Origin: Pseudomonas fluorescens
Lineage (GTDB): Bacteria > Pseudomonadota > Gammaproteobacteria > Pseudomonadales > Pseudomonadaceae
Length of the DNA stretch: 64,000 bases
Assembly (NCBI RefSeq): GCF_040448305.1
Contig: NZ_CP148752.1
Span: forward strand, 248,001 to 312,000
Direction of reading: 5' to 3'
Part shown: positions 18,748 through 27,669 of the stretch, one piece after another
Layout: every line of letters begins with the position of its first letter
Numbering within the stretch: the stretch's first letter is position 1
The notes under the pieces: model-generated
Told to the model about the DNA's origin: nothing
What the model saw: the letters and a program-made list of their open reading frames with translations, nothing else
The model's database searches: none
Made by a program: the position numbers and the translations under genes

Positions 18748-19635
18748 TCAAGCGCCGATCAATGATTGTTGATAGATCGCGAAACAGGCCTCAGCCAAGG
18801 CCGAGCGCGGTGCGCTGCGACGCATGATCAGCCCCAGTCGGCCAAGGGTCTGGGCGTTCTCGATCGGTTGCAGGCGCAGGTGTTCGGTCAGCCCTTCGAG
18901 GCCACCTTCCAATGGCATCACGGCGCAACACAGGCCGCCATGCACGGCTTGTAACAGTTGATGCACGGCATCGGTCTGCAACAACGGCTGCGGGGTCAGG
19001 CCGCGGCTGTGGAAGTTGTGGTCGATGGACTGGCGAAAGTGCATACCGCTGGTGAGCATGCCCAGTGGCAGTTCGATCAACGATTCCCAACTCAATGGTG
19101 CCTCGCCAAAGGTGAAGAAGCGTTGGTCGTAGAGCAGGCCCATGCGGGTTTCGCTGAAGGCCTGGGAGTCGAAATGTTCGGTGTCGAGGCGTTCCAGGTA
19201 GGAAACACCGAGGTCCAGGCGATTGTTCGCCAGTTGCTCGAGGATCTGCTCGGAACTCAGGGCCGAGAGTTCGAAGCGCAGGTTCGGATGCTCCCCGTGC
19301 AGGCGTTGCAGCAGCGGCAGCGGATCGAAGCTCGACAGCGGCACCATACCCAATCGCAACGTACCGACCAGACTGCCGCGACAGGCGGCCGCCTCGGCGT
19401 ATAAGCCGTCGTAGGCCGCCAGTACGGTGCGCGCCCAGGCCAGCACCCGCTCGCCCGGCGCGGTGAAGCCTTCGAAACGCTGGCCGCGATTGACCAGCGG
19501 CAGGTCGAGTTCTTCTTCGAGGCTGCGCAGGCGCATGGACAGGGTCGGCTGGGTGATGTGGCAGCGTGCGGCGGCCTGGCCGAAATGGCGGGTTTCGTCG
19601 AGCGCGATGAGGAATTTCAGCTGCTTGATGTCCAT
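18748..19635 (-). CDS. LysR-family transcriptional regulator (OxyR-like branch)
   Basis: The 295-residue protein has an N-terminal winged helix-turn-helix (MDIKQLKFLIALDETRHFGQ, then CHITQPTLSMRLRSLEEEL) and a periplasmic-binding-like effector domain. It lies 92 bases upstream of fdhD in the same orientation, so it may control or be cotranscribed with the fdhD-oxidoreductase pair. Many LysR genes are divergent from their targets, so the divergent LysM gene at 19764 is an alternative target. The inducer is unknown. Confidence 0.9.
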   Translation of the reverse strand: MDIKQLKFLIALDETRHFGQAAARCHITQPTLSMRLRSLEEELDLPLVNRGQRFEGFTAPGERVLAWARTVLAAYDGLYAEAAACRGSLVGTLRLGMVPLSSFDPLPLLQRLHGEHPNLRFELSALSSEQILEQLANNRLDLGVSYLERLDTEHFDSQAFSETRMGLLYDQRFFTFGEAPLSWESLIELPLGMLTSGMHFRQSIDHNFHSRGLTPQPLLQTDAVHQLLQAVHGGLCCAVMPLEGGLEGLTEHLRLQPIENAQTLGRLGLIMRRSAPRSALAEACFAIYQQSLIGA

Positions 19636-19763
19636 CTGCGCTCCAGGGGGTGGGAAGGTGCGGATTCTATCGCAAGCGGGGTCATTGGTCGGGTTGGATT
19701 CGCAGGTGACGACCGTGGTCTAGGCTTTGACGTCTGGAACCCGAAACCCAAGGAGAGTGCACC

Positions 19764-20204
19764 ATGAGTCTTTTGAGCTTTGTGAAGGAAGCAGGCGAAA
19801 AATTGCTGGATTTGCTGACGCCAGGCAACGCCAATGCCAGTGAGCAATTGAAGGCGCACATCAGCAAGGTCGGTCTGGGTAACCCGAATGTGCAGGCGAC
19901 GGTCGATGGCGACAAGGTCACGGTGACCGGTGAAGTGGCGAGCCAGGAAGAGAAGGAAAAGATCCTGCTGGCGGTGGGCAATATCGCCGGGGTTGGCAGT
20001 GTGGATGATCAGATTACCGTGACCGGGCCTGTCGTTGCTGCCGCGCGCTTCGTGGTCGTGAAAAAGGGCGACACCCTCAGCGCCATATCCCTGGCTGTGT
20101 ATGGCAGTGCCAACCAGTACAACAAGATTTTTGAAGCCAACAAACCAATGCTGTCGCACCCGGACAAGATCTATCCGGGGCAGTCGTTGCGGATTCCTGA
20201 GTAA
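19764..20204 (+). CDS. BON and LysM domain protein (Kbp/YgaU-like)
   Basis: The 146-residue protein has a short N-terminal helix, a BON domain (about residues 25-85, VQATVDGDKVTVTGEVASQE) and a C-terminal LysM domain (about 95-145, FVVVKKGDTLSAISLAVYGS). This is the Kbp/YgaU arrangement, a cytoplasmic potassium-binding protein in E. coli. There is no signal peptide, which fits that group more than a cell-wall protein. Confidence 0.9.
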   Translation: MSLLSFVKEAGEKLLDLLTPGNANASEQLKAHISKVGLGNPNVQATVDGDKVTVTGEVASQEEKEKILLAVGNIAGVGSVDDQITVTGPVVAAARFVVVKKGDTLSAISLAVYGSANQYNKIFEANKPMLSHPDKIYPGQSLRIPE

Positions 20205-20217
20205 GCCTCAAGACCGC

Positions 20218-20312
20218 TATCGCGAGCAGGCTCGCTCCCACAATGCATCTCCCGTGAACACGGGATTTGTATACGACCAAGATCAAATGTGGGAGCGAGC
20301 CTGCTCGCGATG
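20218..20312. repeat. REP doublet
   Basis: Two inverted REP units (about 20218-20242 and 20288-20312) lie between the convergent LysM and yrfG genes. No T-tailed terminator is seen there, so the doublet may serve as the barrier. Confidence 0.9.
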
Positions 20313-20325
20313 CGGTCAACTCGGT

Positions 20326-20988
20326 CTAAAGTCCTGCAATCAAATCCCGATAATCCCCGACCGCCGCAAACTCCGCCGTATCCTTCGGCCCCTTGCGGCT
20401 GTCCGGCTCGCGCACGGCCAGCAAATGCGCCACTCCAAAGTCCCGTGCGCTGCGCAGGATCGGCAAGGTGTCGTCGATGAACAGGCTGCGCGCAGGATCG
20501 AAATCGATATCGGCTTGCAGCGCATCCCAGAATTGTGGGTTTTCCTTGGGGAAGCCGTAGTCATGGGAACTGATCAAGCGTTCGAAGTAGGGCGCCAGTT
20601 CGATTTTTTCCAGCTTCAACGACAGCGCATCCCGATGGGCATTGGTAATCAGCACCACACGCTTGCCGGCCCGTTTGATCGCGGCCAGAAAGGTATCGGC
20701 ATCCGGGCGCAGGGCGATCAGATGCGCGGTTTCCAGTTTCAGGTCGCGTACCGACAGCTTCAGTTCGGCGCTCCAGAAGTCCAGGCAGTACCACTGCAAC
20801 TGGCCGGCATTACGCTCGAACAACGGCTGCAATTCCATCTCGGCCATGGCCCGGCTGACCCCGTGCAGTTCGGCGTAACGCTGGGGTAGGTGCTCCATCC
20901 AGAAGTGATTGTCGAAATGCAGGTCCAGCAGCGTACCGTCCATGTCCAGCAGAACGGTATCGATGTCGGACCAGGGTAATGAAGGCAT
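20326..20988 (-). CDS. yrfG: GMP/IMP nucleotidase YrfG (HAD superfamily)
   Basis: The 220-residue HAD phosphatase has motif I DTVLLDMDGTLLD, motif II VLITNAH and motif III/IV around KENPQFW and LFIDDTLPILRSA. The cap-domain sequence (HFDNHFWMEHLPQRYA) is characteristic of YrfG, which dephosphorylates GMP and IMP. It is divergent from nudE with an 88-base spacer; the same yrfG-nudE pairing is common in gammaproteobacteria and supports the assignment. Confidence 0.92.
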   Translation of the reverse strand: MPSLPWSDIDTVLLDMDGTLLDLHFDNHFWMEHLPQRYAELHGVSRAMAEMELQPLFERNAGQLQWYCLDFWSAELKLSVRDLKLETAHLIALRPDADTFLAAIKRAGKRVVLITNAHRDALSLKLEKIELAPYFERLISSHDYGFPKENPQFWDALQADIDFDPARSLFIDDTLPILRSARDFGVAHLLAVREPDSRKGPKDTAEFAAVGDYRDLIAGL

Positions 20989-21076
20989 GGCAACGTCTCG
21001 GGCAGTAGAAAGATTTCTGGCGTAAACAATCGGGAAAGCCGCGTTATAGTAGCGCGTTCACGCCAAGGAGCTTTGC

Positions 21077-21643
21077 ATGCGCCAGAAACCCACCATACTC
21101 GCCCGCGAAATTGTCGCCACCAGTCGATTGTTTTGCGTGGAAGAGATGAAGCTGCGCTTTTCCAACGGCGTGGAGCGCACGTATGAACGCCTGGTCGGCA
21201 AGGGCGCCGGGTACGGCGCGGTGATGATCGTGGCGATGCTCGATGCCGAGCATGCGGTGCTGGTCGAGGAGTATTGCGGCGGCACGGATGCATATGAAAT
21301 GTCATTGCCCAAGGGTTTGATCGAGCCGGGTGAAGACGTGCTGGCGGCAGCCGAGCGCGAGCTCAAGGAGGAGGCCGGTTTTGGCGCGCGGCAACTGGAG
21401 CACCTGACCGAGTTGTCGCTGTCTCCCGGTTACATGAGCCAGAAGATTCAAGTGGTGCTGGCTACCGACCTCTACGAAGAGCGTCTGGAAGGCGACGAGC
21501 CAGAGCCGATGCGAGTGGACAAGGTCAATCTGCGTGAACTCTCGGCGCTTGCACAAAACCCACAATTTACCGAAGGCCGTGCCTTGGCGGCGCTGTACCT
21601 GGCCCGAGACCTGCTGACTCAGCGCGGAGCGTTCCAGCCATGA
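21077..21643 (+). CDS. nudE: ADP compounds hydrolase NudE
   Basis: The 188-residue Nudix hydrolase has the complete box GLIEPGEDVLAAAERELKEE followed by AGF. Its N-terminal region (RQKPTILAREIVATSRLFCVEE) matches NudE. It cleaves ADP-ribose, NADH and Ap3A-type nucleotides. Its stop overlaps the cysQ start (ATGA), which implies coupled translation. Confidence 0.93.
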   Translation: MRQKPTILAREIVATSRLFCVEEMKLRFSNGVERTYERLVGKGAGYGAVMIVAMLDAEHAVLVEEYCGGTDAYEMSLPKGLIEPGEDVLAAAERELKEEAGFGARQLEHLTELSLSPGYMSQKIQVVLATDLYEERLEGDEPEPMRVDKVNLRELSALAQNPQFTEGRALAALYLARDLLTQRGAFQP

Positions 21644-22470
21644 ATTTCCCGCATCCGTTGATGGCACCGGTCATTGAGCTGGCCTTGCAGGCCGGTAATG
21701 CGATCCTGCCGTTCTGGCGCACAGGCACGGCCGTTACGGCGAAGGCTGATGACTCGCCAGTGACCGCTGCCGACCTGGCCGCGCACCACCTGATTCTGGC
21801 CGGGCTGACGGCGCTCGATCCGAGCATCCCGGTGCTCTCCGAAGAGGACGCCAACATTCCCCAAAGCGTGCGGGCCGGGTGGCAGCGCTGGTGGCTGGTC
21901 GATCCGCTGGATGGCACCAAGGAATTCATCAGCGGCAGCGAAGAGTTCACCGTCAACATCGCGCTGATCGAAAACGGTCGGGTGGTGTTCGGCGTGGTGT
22001 CGATGCCGACCAACGGGCGCTTCTATGTCGGTGGCGCCGGCCTCGGTGCCTGGCGCGGCGATAAAGGTGGTACGCCCGTGGCGATCAAGGTGCGTGATGC
22101 ATTAGCGCCCGGCGAGTCGTTCACCGTGGTGGCCAGCCGTCGTCATACGAGCCCGGAGCAGGAGCGCTTGCTGGCCGGGTTGAGCGCCAGCCTTGGCGAG
22201 CTGCAACTGGCCAGTATCGGCAGTTCGCTGAAGTTTTGCCTGCTGGCTGAAGGGGCGGCGGATTGCTATCCGCGCCTGGCACCGACTTCCCAGTGGGACA
22301 CGGCGGCAGCGCAAGGTGTGCTGGAAGGCGCAGGCGGTGAGGTGCTGGAGTTGAGCGGTGAGCCGTTTAGCTATCCGGCGCGGGAGTCGCTGTTGAATGA
22401 ATTCTTTTTGGCATTACCGGCGAAGGCGGCGTGGCGAGATAGGCTTTTGCATTTGGCGTCGATTATGTAG
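21640..22470 (+). CDS. cysQ: 3'(2'),5'-bisphosphate nucleotidase CysQ
   Basis: The 276-residue inositol-monophosphatase-like enzyme has metal-binding motifs LSEEDAN, WLVDPLDGTKEFI and the late PTSQWDTAA. CysQ dephosphorylates PAP to AMP, removing a toxic by-product of sulfate assimilation. It overlaps nudE by four bases and ends before a terminator at 22518-22544. Confidence 0.93.
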   Translation: MNFPHPLMAPVIELALQAGNAILPFWRTGTAVTAKADDSPVTAADLAAHHLILAGLTALDPSIPVLSEEDANIPQSVRAGWQRWWLVDPLDGTKEFISGSEEFTVNIALIENGRVVFGVVSMPTNGRFYVGGAGLGAWRGDKGGTPVAIKVRDALAPGESFTVVASRRHTSPEQERLLAGLSASLGELQLASIGSSLKFCLLAEGAADCYPRLAPTSQWDTAAAQGVLEGAGGEVLELSGEPFSYPARESLLNEFFLALPAKAAWRDRLLHLASIM

Positions 22471-22517
22471 TCATGTAAAGCCACAGGCCTACTAGCTGTT
22501 GTGCTGTCGGTTTATAC

Positions 22518-22544
22518 ACCTGTCAATTTTGACAGGTTTTTATT
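22518..22544 (+). terminator. rho-independent terminator of nudE-cysQ
   Basis: The hairpin ACCTGTCAATTTTGACAGGT is followed by a T-run, 48 bases after the cysQ stop codon. Confidence 0.85.
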
Positions 22545-22653
22545 TGTTTGTTTGGTGGTAGTTTTAATTTGGAGTCTCACTAATGCTGCTCTGTGTAGTT
22601 GATGTGGGTGTGCCCAATTAAATACTTTCTTCACTTTTCGGGAAGAGCATTAA

Positions 22654-23067
22654 ATGAAAATTAAAAACCTGTTGTTGCTTGCGTTTGTTTCAGTGTTCGC
22701 CGGTATGGCAACCGCTGGAACGCTTACTATTAAAGCCCCGCCGAAAGGACTTCTCCTGCATACAAGCGCTGGTAAGCTGGAATATGGGGATAAGGATTTG
22801 ATTCTCACAGGTGTATCAGTAACTAATGGGTATATATCTCCGGATCTCGAAGGGGACATTATTGGATTTGTTGACTTGTTTCATAGTGAGGGGGCGGAAT
22901 GGCTTTATGGTAATCATATTGCCTGTACTATGGATGGGAAATATTCGGTCAAAATGAAAATCGTTGGTTTTAAAGAAGAAACTTGCAATGGCGATAGCAA
23001 AAAACTTACCCAGCTAAGGACTGAAGGCGCTAACGATGTAGTTATTACGTTTACTAAAAATCCGTGA
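22654..23067 (+). CDS. secreted hypothetical protein, AT-rich
   Basis: The 137-residue product is not recognised. It has a Sec signal peptide (residues 1-21, ending GMATAG) and a beta-rich mature part with two cysteines (in HIACTMDG and EETCNGD) that could form one disulfide. Codon use and local base composition are AT-rich relative to cysQ and the next genes, suggesting acquired DNA. It is monocistronic, with its own upstream region containing a GGGAAGAG ribosome site. Confidence 0.75.
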   Translation: MKIKNLLLLAFVSVFAGMATAGTLTIKAPPKGLLLHTSAGKLEYGDKDLILTGVSVTNGYISPDLEGDIIGFVDLFHSEGAEWLYGNHIACTMDGKYSVKMKIVGFKEETCNGDSKKLTQLRTEGANDVVITFTKNP

Positions 23068-23149
23068 TTCTGCGTGCTTGAAATATAAGGAGCACGCGTC
23101 GAAACATGCTCCTCTTCAACGGACCTTTGAGGTGTATTTGAGTGCAGGA

Positions 23150-23605
23150 TTACTTATGTAGGACATACTGCCCAACAAACCTCACCGCATCCTCATCACG
23201 GCCTTCATTGACGACCCGCGTATGCAGCGTCAACCGCGCTCGGCTGTATCGCTGGAAGGTGGTCAAAAATTTCTTCCAGATCACCGGGTCCGGCGCCTGG
23301 CAAATGGCGTTGGCATCCCCCGTCACCGGCAGCGGATAGCTGATCTGCCCTTCCTGAATCACGATGTGCCCGTCGGTAATGCCTTCTTCCTTGAGGCGCA
23401 AATGCAGCCAGCCCCAACCGGCCAGGACCGCGCCACAATACAGGCTGCCGCCGAACATGGTGCTCTTGTGGTTGACGTTGGCTTCCAGCGGCAAGTACAG
23501 GCGTAGTTGCTGGTCATGCCAGTCGAGCACTTTGAGGCCCATGTCCCGGGTGAGGGGAATGTCGTGATGAAGAACGGATTCCAGTTGTCGACTGTCGCGG
23601 CTCAT
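23150..23605 (-). CDS. YiiD C-terminal-like thioesterase
   Basis: The 151-residue hotdog-fold protein contains NVNHKSTMFGGSLYCGAVLAGWGWL, typical of the thioesterase domain found at the C-terminus of YiiD/FabY-type proteins. A role in acyl-CoA or acyl-ACP hydrolysis is inferred. It lies 40 bases upstream of dctD on the same strand, though function does not obviously link them. Confidence 0.85.
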   Translation of the reverse strand: MSRDSRQLESVLHHDIPLTRDMGLKVLDWHDQQLRLYLPLEANVNHKSTMFGGSLYCGAVLAGWGWLHLRLKEEGITDGHIVIQEGQISYPLPVTGDANAICQAPDPVIWKKFLTTFQRYSRARLTLHTRVVNEGRDEDAVRFVGQYVLHK

Positions 23606-23645
23606 TCAGGGGCCTCTGGCTTGAAGTGGATGATTGGACGGTAGC

Positions 23646-25040
23646 TCAGTCGAGATCGTCAGGGTGGGCCGAGGCGCCACTGTCGGTGAAACTCAGACCG
23701 TGCTTGCGCAGTTTGTCGTGCAGGGTCTTGCGTGGAATGCCGAGGGCTTCGGCGACGCTGCGCACAGAACTGTGCGAACGTGCCAGTTCGGCGGCGATGA
23801 GGGTTTTTTCGAAGTTCTCCACTTGCTCGCTCAAACCGCCGCTGACGACTTCGACCCTGTTGCCAGCGCCGCCATCCGGCGTGCTGTGGTCGAGTTCCAG
23901 CTCCAGTCCGAGGGCAAAACGTTCGGCCGCATTTTGCAGCTCGCGCACGTTGCCGGGCCAGGTGTGGCGCAGCAGCAAGGCACGTTGCCCCGGTTGCAGT
24001 TCATGGGGCGGCAAGCCGTGGCGGGCGCTGGCTTCATCGGCAAAATACTGGAACAGCATCAGCGCATCTTCGCCCCGTTCGCGCAGCGGTGGAATCCGCA
24101 GCGGCGCAACGTTCAGGCGGTAATACAGGTCGGCACGGAAACGCCCTTGATCCGCCGCCTGACGCAGGTCTTCCTTGGTGGCGGCGATGATGCGGATGTC
24201 CAGCGGGATCAGTTGATTGCCGCCCAGGCGTTCGACCACCCGCTCTTGCAGCAAGCGCAGCAATTTGACCTGCACATCCAGGCTCATGCTTTCGATTTCA
24301 TCGAGGAACAGCGTGCCGCCATTGGCGAATTCGAACTTGCCGATGCGACGCTTCTGCGCACCGGTAAAGGCGCCGGGCTCGTGGCCGAACAGCTCGCTTT
24401 CGACCACTGATTCGGCCAGGGCACCGGCGTTGATCGCCACGAACGGACCGTTGCGACGGCTTGATAAATCATGCAGCGCCCGGGCCACGACTTCTTTGCC
24501 AGCGCCGGTTTCGCCGAGGATCAGCACGTCGGCCCTGGTCGCCGCCAGTGCACCGATCTGCTCGCGCAGGCGCAGCATCGAAGGTGAGTGGCCAACCAAC
24601 CGTGTGCTCAGCTCATTGCGGTCGCTCAAGGCCAGCCGCAGGCTGCGGTTGTCCAGTACCAGCCGGCGCAGGGCCAATGCACGGCGCACGCTGTCGAGCA
24701 GGGCGTCGCTGGCGAAGGGTTTCTCCAGAAAGTCATAGGCGCCGGCGCGCATGGCCTGCACCGCCAGCGGCACATCGCCGTGGCCGGTGATCAACAGCAC
24801 CGGGAGCTCAGGGTCCTGAGCATGCAGTTCGGTCAACAATTCGAGACCGTCCATGCCGGGCATGCGGATGTCGCTGACCACCACCCCTGGCCAATCACGT
24901 TCAAGTTGCGCGGCCAGGCCCTTGGCTTCGGCCAGCGGCAGGATTTTCAGGCCCGCCAGATCCAGCGTCTGGCTCAAGGCCTGGCGCAAGTGGGGATCGT
25001 CGTCGATCAACACGACCTGAATGCGGTTGTCGATGGTCAT
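23646..25040 (-). CDS. dctD: sigma-54-dependent response regulator DctD
   Basis: The 464-residue protein has a receiver domain (Asp in VVVSDIRMPGMDG, Lys in FLEKPF), an AAA+ domain with Walker A GETGAGKE, the sigma-54 contact loop GAFTGA and GGTLFLDEIESM, and a C-terminal Fis-type helix-turn-helix. It is the partner of the upstream DctB kinase (stop/start overlap of four bases) and would activate RpoN promoters for C4-dicarboxylate uptake. No dctA or dctPQM lies in the window. Confidence 0.92.
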   Translation of the reverse strand: MTIDNRIQVVLIDDDPHLRQALSQTLDLAGLKILPLAEAKGLAAQLERDWPGVVVSDIRMPGMDGLELLTELHAQDPELPVLLITGHGDVPLAVQAMRAGAYDFLEKPFASDALLDSVRRALALRRLVLDNRSLRLALSDRNELSTRLVGHSPSMLRLREQIGALAATRADVLILGETGAGKEVVARALHDLSSRRNGPFVAINAGALAESVVESELFGHEPGAFTGAQKRRIGKFEFANGGTLFLDEIESMSLDVQVKLLRLLQERVVERLGGNQLIPLDIRIIAATKEDLRQAADQGRFRADLYYRLNVAPLRIPPLRERGEDALMLFQYFADEASARHGLPPHELQPGQRALLLRHTWPGNVRELQNAAERFALGLELELDHSTPDGGAGNRVEVVSGGLSEQVENFEKTLIAAELARSHSSVRSVAEALGIPRKTLHDKLRKHGLSFTDSGASAHPDDLD

Positions 25041-26854
25041 GCACTTCGGTCCTCGGACGGTTGCAGGCTCACGCCCGGTGCGCCTGCGCGCAGCTTCAGG
25101 GTAATCAGGGCGCCGCCCTCCTTGTGGTTGGCGAATGACAGTTCACCGCCGAAGGCGCGCATCAGGGTTTCGCAAATCGCTAGCCCCAAGCCGAGGCCCT
25201 GGGTGCGGGTCTTGGTGGTGTAGAACGGCTCGCTGGCGCGCCCAAGGGCTTCCATGCAAAAGCCGGGGCCATTGTCGCGAATGTACAGGTTGACGCCATC
25301 GGCCGTGGATTGGGCACTCAGCCAGAGTTTACGTGGCGGGCCTTTTTCCGTCAGGGCATCCAGGGCGTTGGCCAGCAGATTGCCGAGTACCTGGCGCAAG
25401 CGGGTTTCTCCGGCCTCGACCCACAGGGTGGCGGCGGGCAGATCACGGATCAGCTCGACTTCCATGCTGCGTCGACGCTTGGCCAGCAAGGCCAGGGCAT
25501 CGTCCAGCGCCGGTTGCAGGGCGACGCTTTCCGGAGCATGCCGGTCGCGCCGGGCAAAAGCGCGCAGGTGGGCGATGATCGAGGCCATGCGACCGGTCAA
25601 TTCGCTGATCAGCTTGAGGTTGCCGCGGGCATCGTCGGTGCGCTGGTGATCGAGCAGCACTTCGGCGTTTTCCGCGTAGCTGCGAATCGCTGCCAGCGGC
25701 TGATTGAGTTCGTGGCTGATGCTCGCCGACATGGTGCCCAGTGCCGATAATTTGCCGGCCTGCACCAGATCATCCTGGGCGCGGACCAGCTCCTGCTGGG
25801 CCTGTTCGCGTTCCAGCACTTCCTGTTTCAGGCGCCGGTTCAGGCCCTCGAGATCGCTGGTGCGCTCGGCGACCCGACCTTCCAGTTCGCGGCGGGCCTT
25901 GGCTTCGAAAGCGATGCGTTCGAGGTAATGGCGACGGCGCTGCATCATCAGGCCAAGCAACAGCATCAACACCAGCAACGTTGCACCACCGATGGCCACA
26001 ACTGTGCGCACCGGGCGGTCGATCAAGGTGCGCGGGGCGAGGATGCTGACGTCCCAGCCGGTTTCGGCGATCTGCTGGGTCTGGGTCAGCCAGGCATTGG
26101 GATTGAGCTTCAGCGGTTTTGGATCGCGGGTTGGATAGGGCTGGATCGCCGTGATGGCTTTGCTTTCATCCTCGCTCAACGGGCGGGTCGAGCGGAATCG
26201 CCACTCCGGTCGCGAGGTGAGAATGACCACGCCGTTGTGGTCGGTCAGCAACAGTTGTTCCGGGGTTTTGCCCCAGAGGCTTTCGGTATGGTCGAGGTCG
26301 ACCTTGACCACCAGCACGCCAACGATTTTTTCGCCGTTGCGCACGCCGGCGGCGAAAAAGTAACCGCGCTTGGCGGAGGTCGTGCCCAGGCCGAAAAAGC
26401 GCCCGAGCCGCCCGGCCATGGCTTCGCTGAAATACGGCCGGAAGGAAAAGTTGCGCCCGACGAAACTGTCGTGTTTGTCCCAGTTGGAGGCGGCCAGGGT
26501 CTTGCCGGTGGCGTCCATCAGGTACATGACTTCGGCACCGGTCTGGGTGGCGATGTTTTTCAACAGGCGGTTGGCATTGCCTTGGGTGACGCCATCGTCT
26601 GGCGCACCGAGCACGGCACGCAAGGCCGGCAGGTCGCCGAGGATCTGCGGCAACACTTCATAGCGGTGCAGGGTACCCAGCAGGTTGGCGACGTAGAGGT
26701 CGAGGGTCTGACGATTCTGACTGGCCAGCTCGCTGCGGTAGTAACGCTCGGCGAGATGCTCCAGCGGCCACAGCAACGGCGCCAGGCACAGTGCCAGCAG
26801 GGCCAGGCTGCGCCAACGGGGTCTGGGGGGAAGAGTCGGTTTCATGAGCAGCAT
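25037..26854 (-). CDS. dctB: C4-dicarboxylate sensor histidine kinase DctB
   Basis: The protein of about 605 residues has an N-terminal transmembrane helix, a long periplasmic double-PAS-like sensor (about 40-285), a second membrane helix near 290, a coiled coil, and a kinase core with H-box SASISHELNQPLAAIRSYAEN, N-box LLANALDAL and G-boxes (DNGPGF, GLGLAI). This is the DctB layout for external dicarboxylates. The start could also be the ATG at 26845; neither has a strong ribosome site. Confidence 0.92.
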   Translation of the reverse strand: MLLMKPTLPPRPRWRSLALLALCLAPLLWPLEHLAERYYRSELASQNRQTLDLYVANLLGTLHRYEVLPQILGDLPALRAVLGAPDDGVTQGNANRLLKNIATQTGAEVMYLMDATGKTLAASNWDKHDSFVGRNFSFRPYFSEAMAGRLGRFFGLGTTSAKRGYFFAAGVRNGEKIVGVLVVKVDLDHTESLWGKTPEQLLLTDHNGVVILTSRPEWRFRSTRPLSEDESKAITAIQPYPTRDPKPLKLNPNAWLTQTQQIAETGWDVSILAPRTLIDRPVRTVVAIGGATLLVLMLLLGLMMQRRRHYLERIAFEAKARRELEGRVAERTSDLEGLNRRLKQEVLEREQAQQELVRAQDDLVQAGKLSALGTMSASISHELNQPLAAIRSYAENAEVLLDHQRTDDARGNLKLISELTGRMASIIAHLRAFARRDRHAPESVALQPALDDALALLAKRRRSMEVELIRDLPAATLWVEAGETRLRQVLGNLLANALDALTEKGPPRKLWLSAQSTADGVNLYIRDNGPGFCMEALGRASEPFYTTKTRTQGLGLGLAICETLMRAFGGELSFANHKEGGALITLKLRAGAPGVSLQPSEDRSA

Positions 26855-26938
26855 GCGCCTGTGGGTACAGGCGCATTATGCCTAGGCTTGCCCGCCTTGG
26901 GTCAGCTGCATCTTGATCGGCGAGCTTCAGCCGGCCTT

Positions 26939-27484
26939 TCAGGCAAAGACGTCGGCATCCTTGAAAAATACCCCGGCCTGATCTTTCGCCGACAGTTGCG
27001 GTGTGCCTTCCAGTTGCCAGTCGATGGCCAGGTCCGGGTCATCCCAGCGAATGCTGCGCTCGGCCGATGGCGTGTAGTAGTCGGTGGTTTTGTAAAGGAA
27101 CTCGGCAAATTCGCTCAAGACCACGAACCCGTGGGCGAAACCTTCCGGGACCCAGAGCTGGCGATGATTGGCGGCAGACAGGCGCACAGCGACCCATTTA
27201 CCGAAGTGCGGTGAGCTGCGACGGATGTCTACGGCTACATCCAGCACTTCACCGACCGTGACGCGAACCAGTTTTCCCTGAGTATTTTCCAGTTGGTAAT
27301 GCAGACCGCGCAGCACGCCCTTCTGCGAACGGGAGTGATTGTCTTGAACGAATTCAGTGTCCAGTCCGGTGGCCTCTTTGAAAGCCCTGGCGTTGAAGCT
27401 CTCGTAGAAGAAACCACGTTCGTCACCAAACACTTTGGGTTCGAGGATCAGAACACCGGGCAGGTCGGTGGTCACTACATTCAT
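26939..27484 (-). CDS. rfbC: dTDP-4-dehydrorhamnose 3,5-epimerase
   Basis: The 181-residue cupin enzyme has GVLILEPKVFGDERGFFYES, DNHSRSQKGVLRGLHYQ with the catalytic His, and WVPEGFAHGFVVLSE. It epimerises the dTDP-4-keto sugar in L-rhamnose synthesis. ATG 27484 with GGAG upstream is chosen over an in-frame start 87 bases earlier, because the conserved sequence begins there. Unusually, rfbA, rfbB and rfbD are not adjacent. Confidence 0.92.
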   Translation of the reverse strand: MNVVTTDLPGVLILEPKVFGDERGFFYESFNARAFKEATGLDTEFVQDNHSRSQKGVLRGLHYQLENTQGKLVRVTVGEVLDVAVDIRRSSPHFGKWVAVRLSAANHRQLWVPEGFAHGFVVLSEFAEFLYKTTDYYTPSAERSIRWDDPDLAIDWQLEGTPQLSAKDQAGVFFKDADVFA

Positions 27485-27669
27485 GGTGTTTCTCCAGTAA
27501 CAGGCGTTTGATGGCCGCCATTCTTGCGCAAAGTGCTGATCGAGGCGAGTACGCAGGGATAAAACGCTCAATACCGCCCTGACAAACGACCAGCGCCAGC
27601 CCCGGGGGGTTGCGTATCGCCCGAACCAGTGGCGATATAGGCGCCTAATAAAATTTCAGGGGTCGTTGT

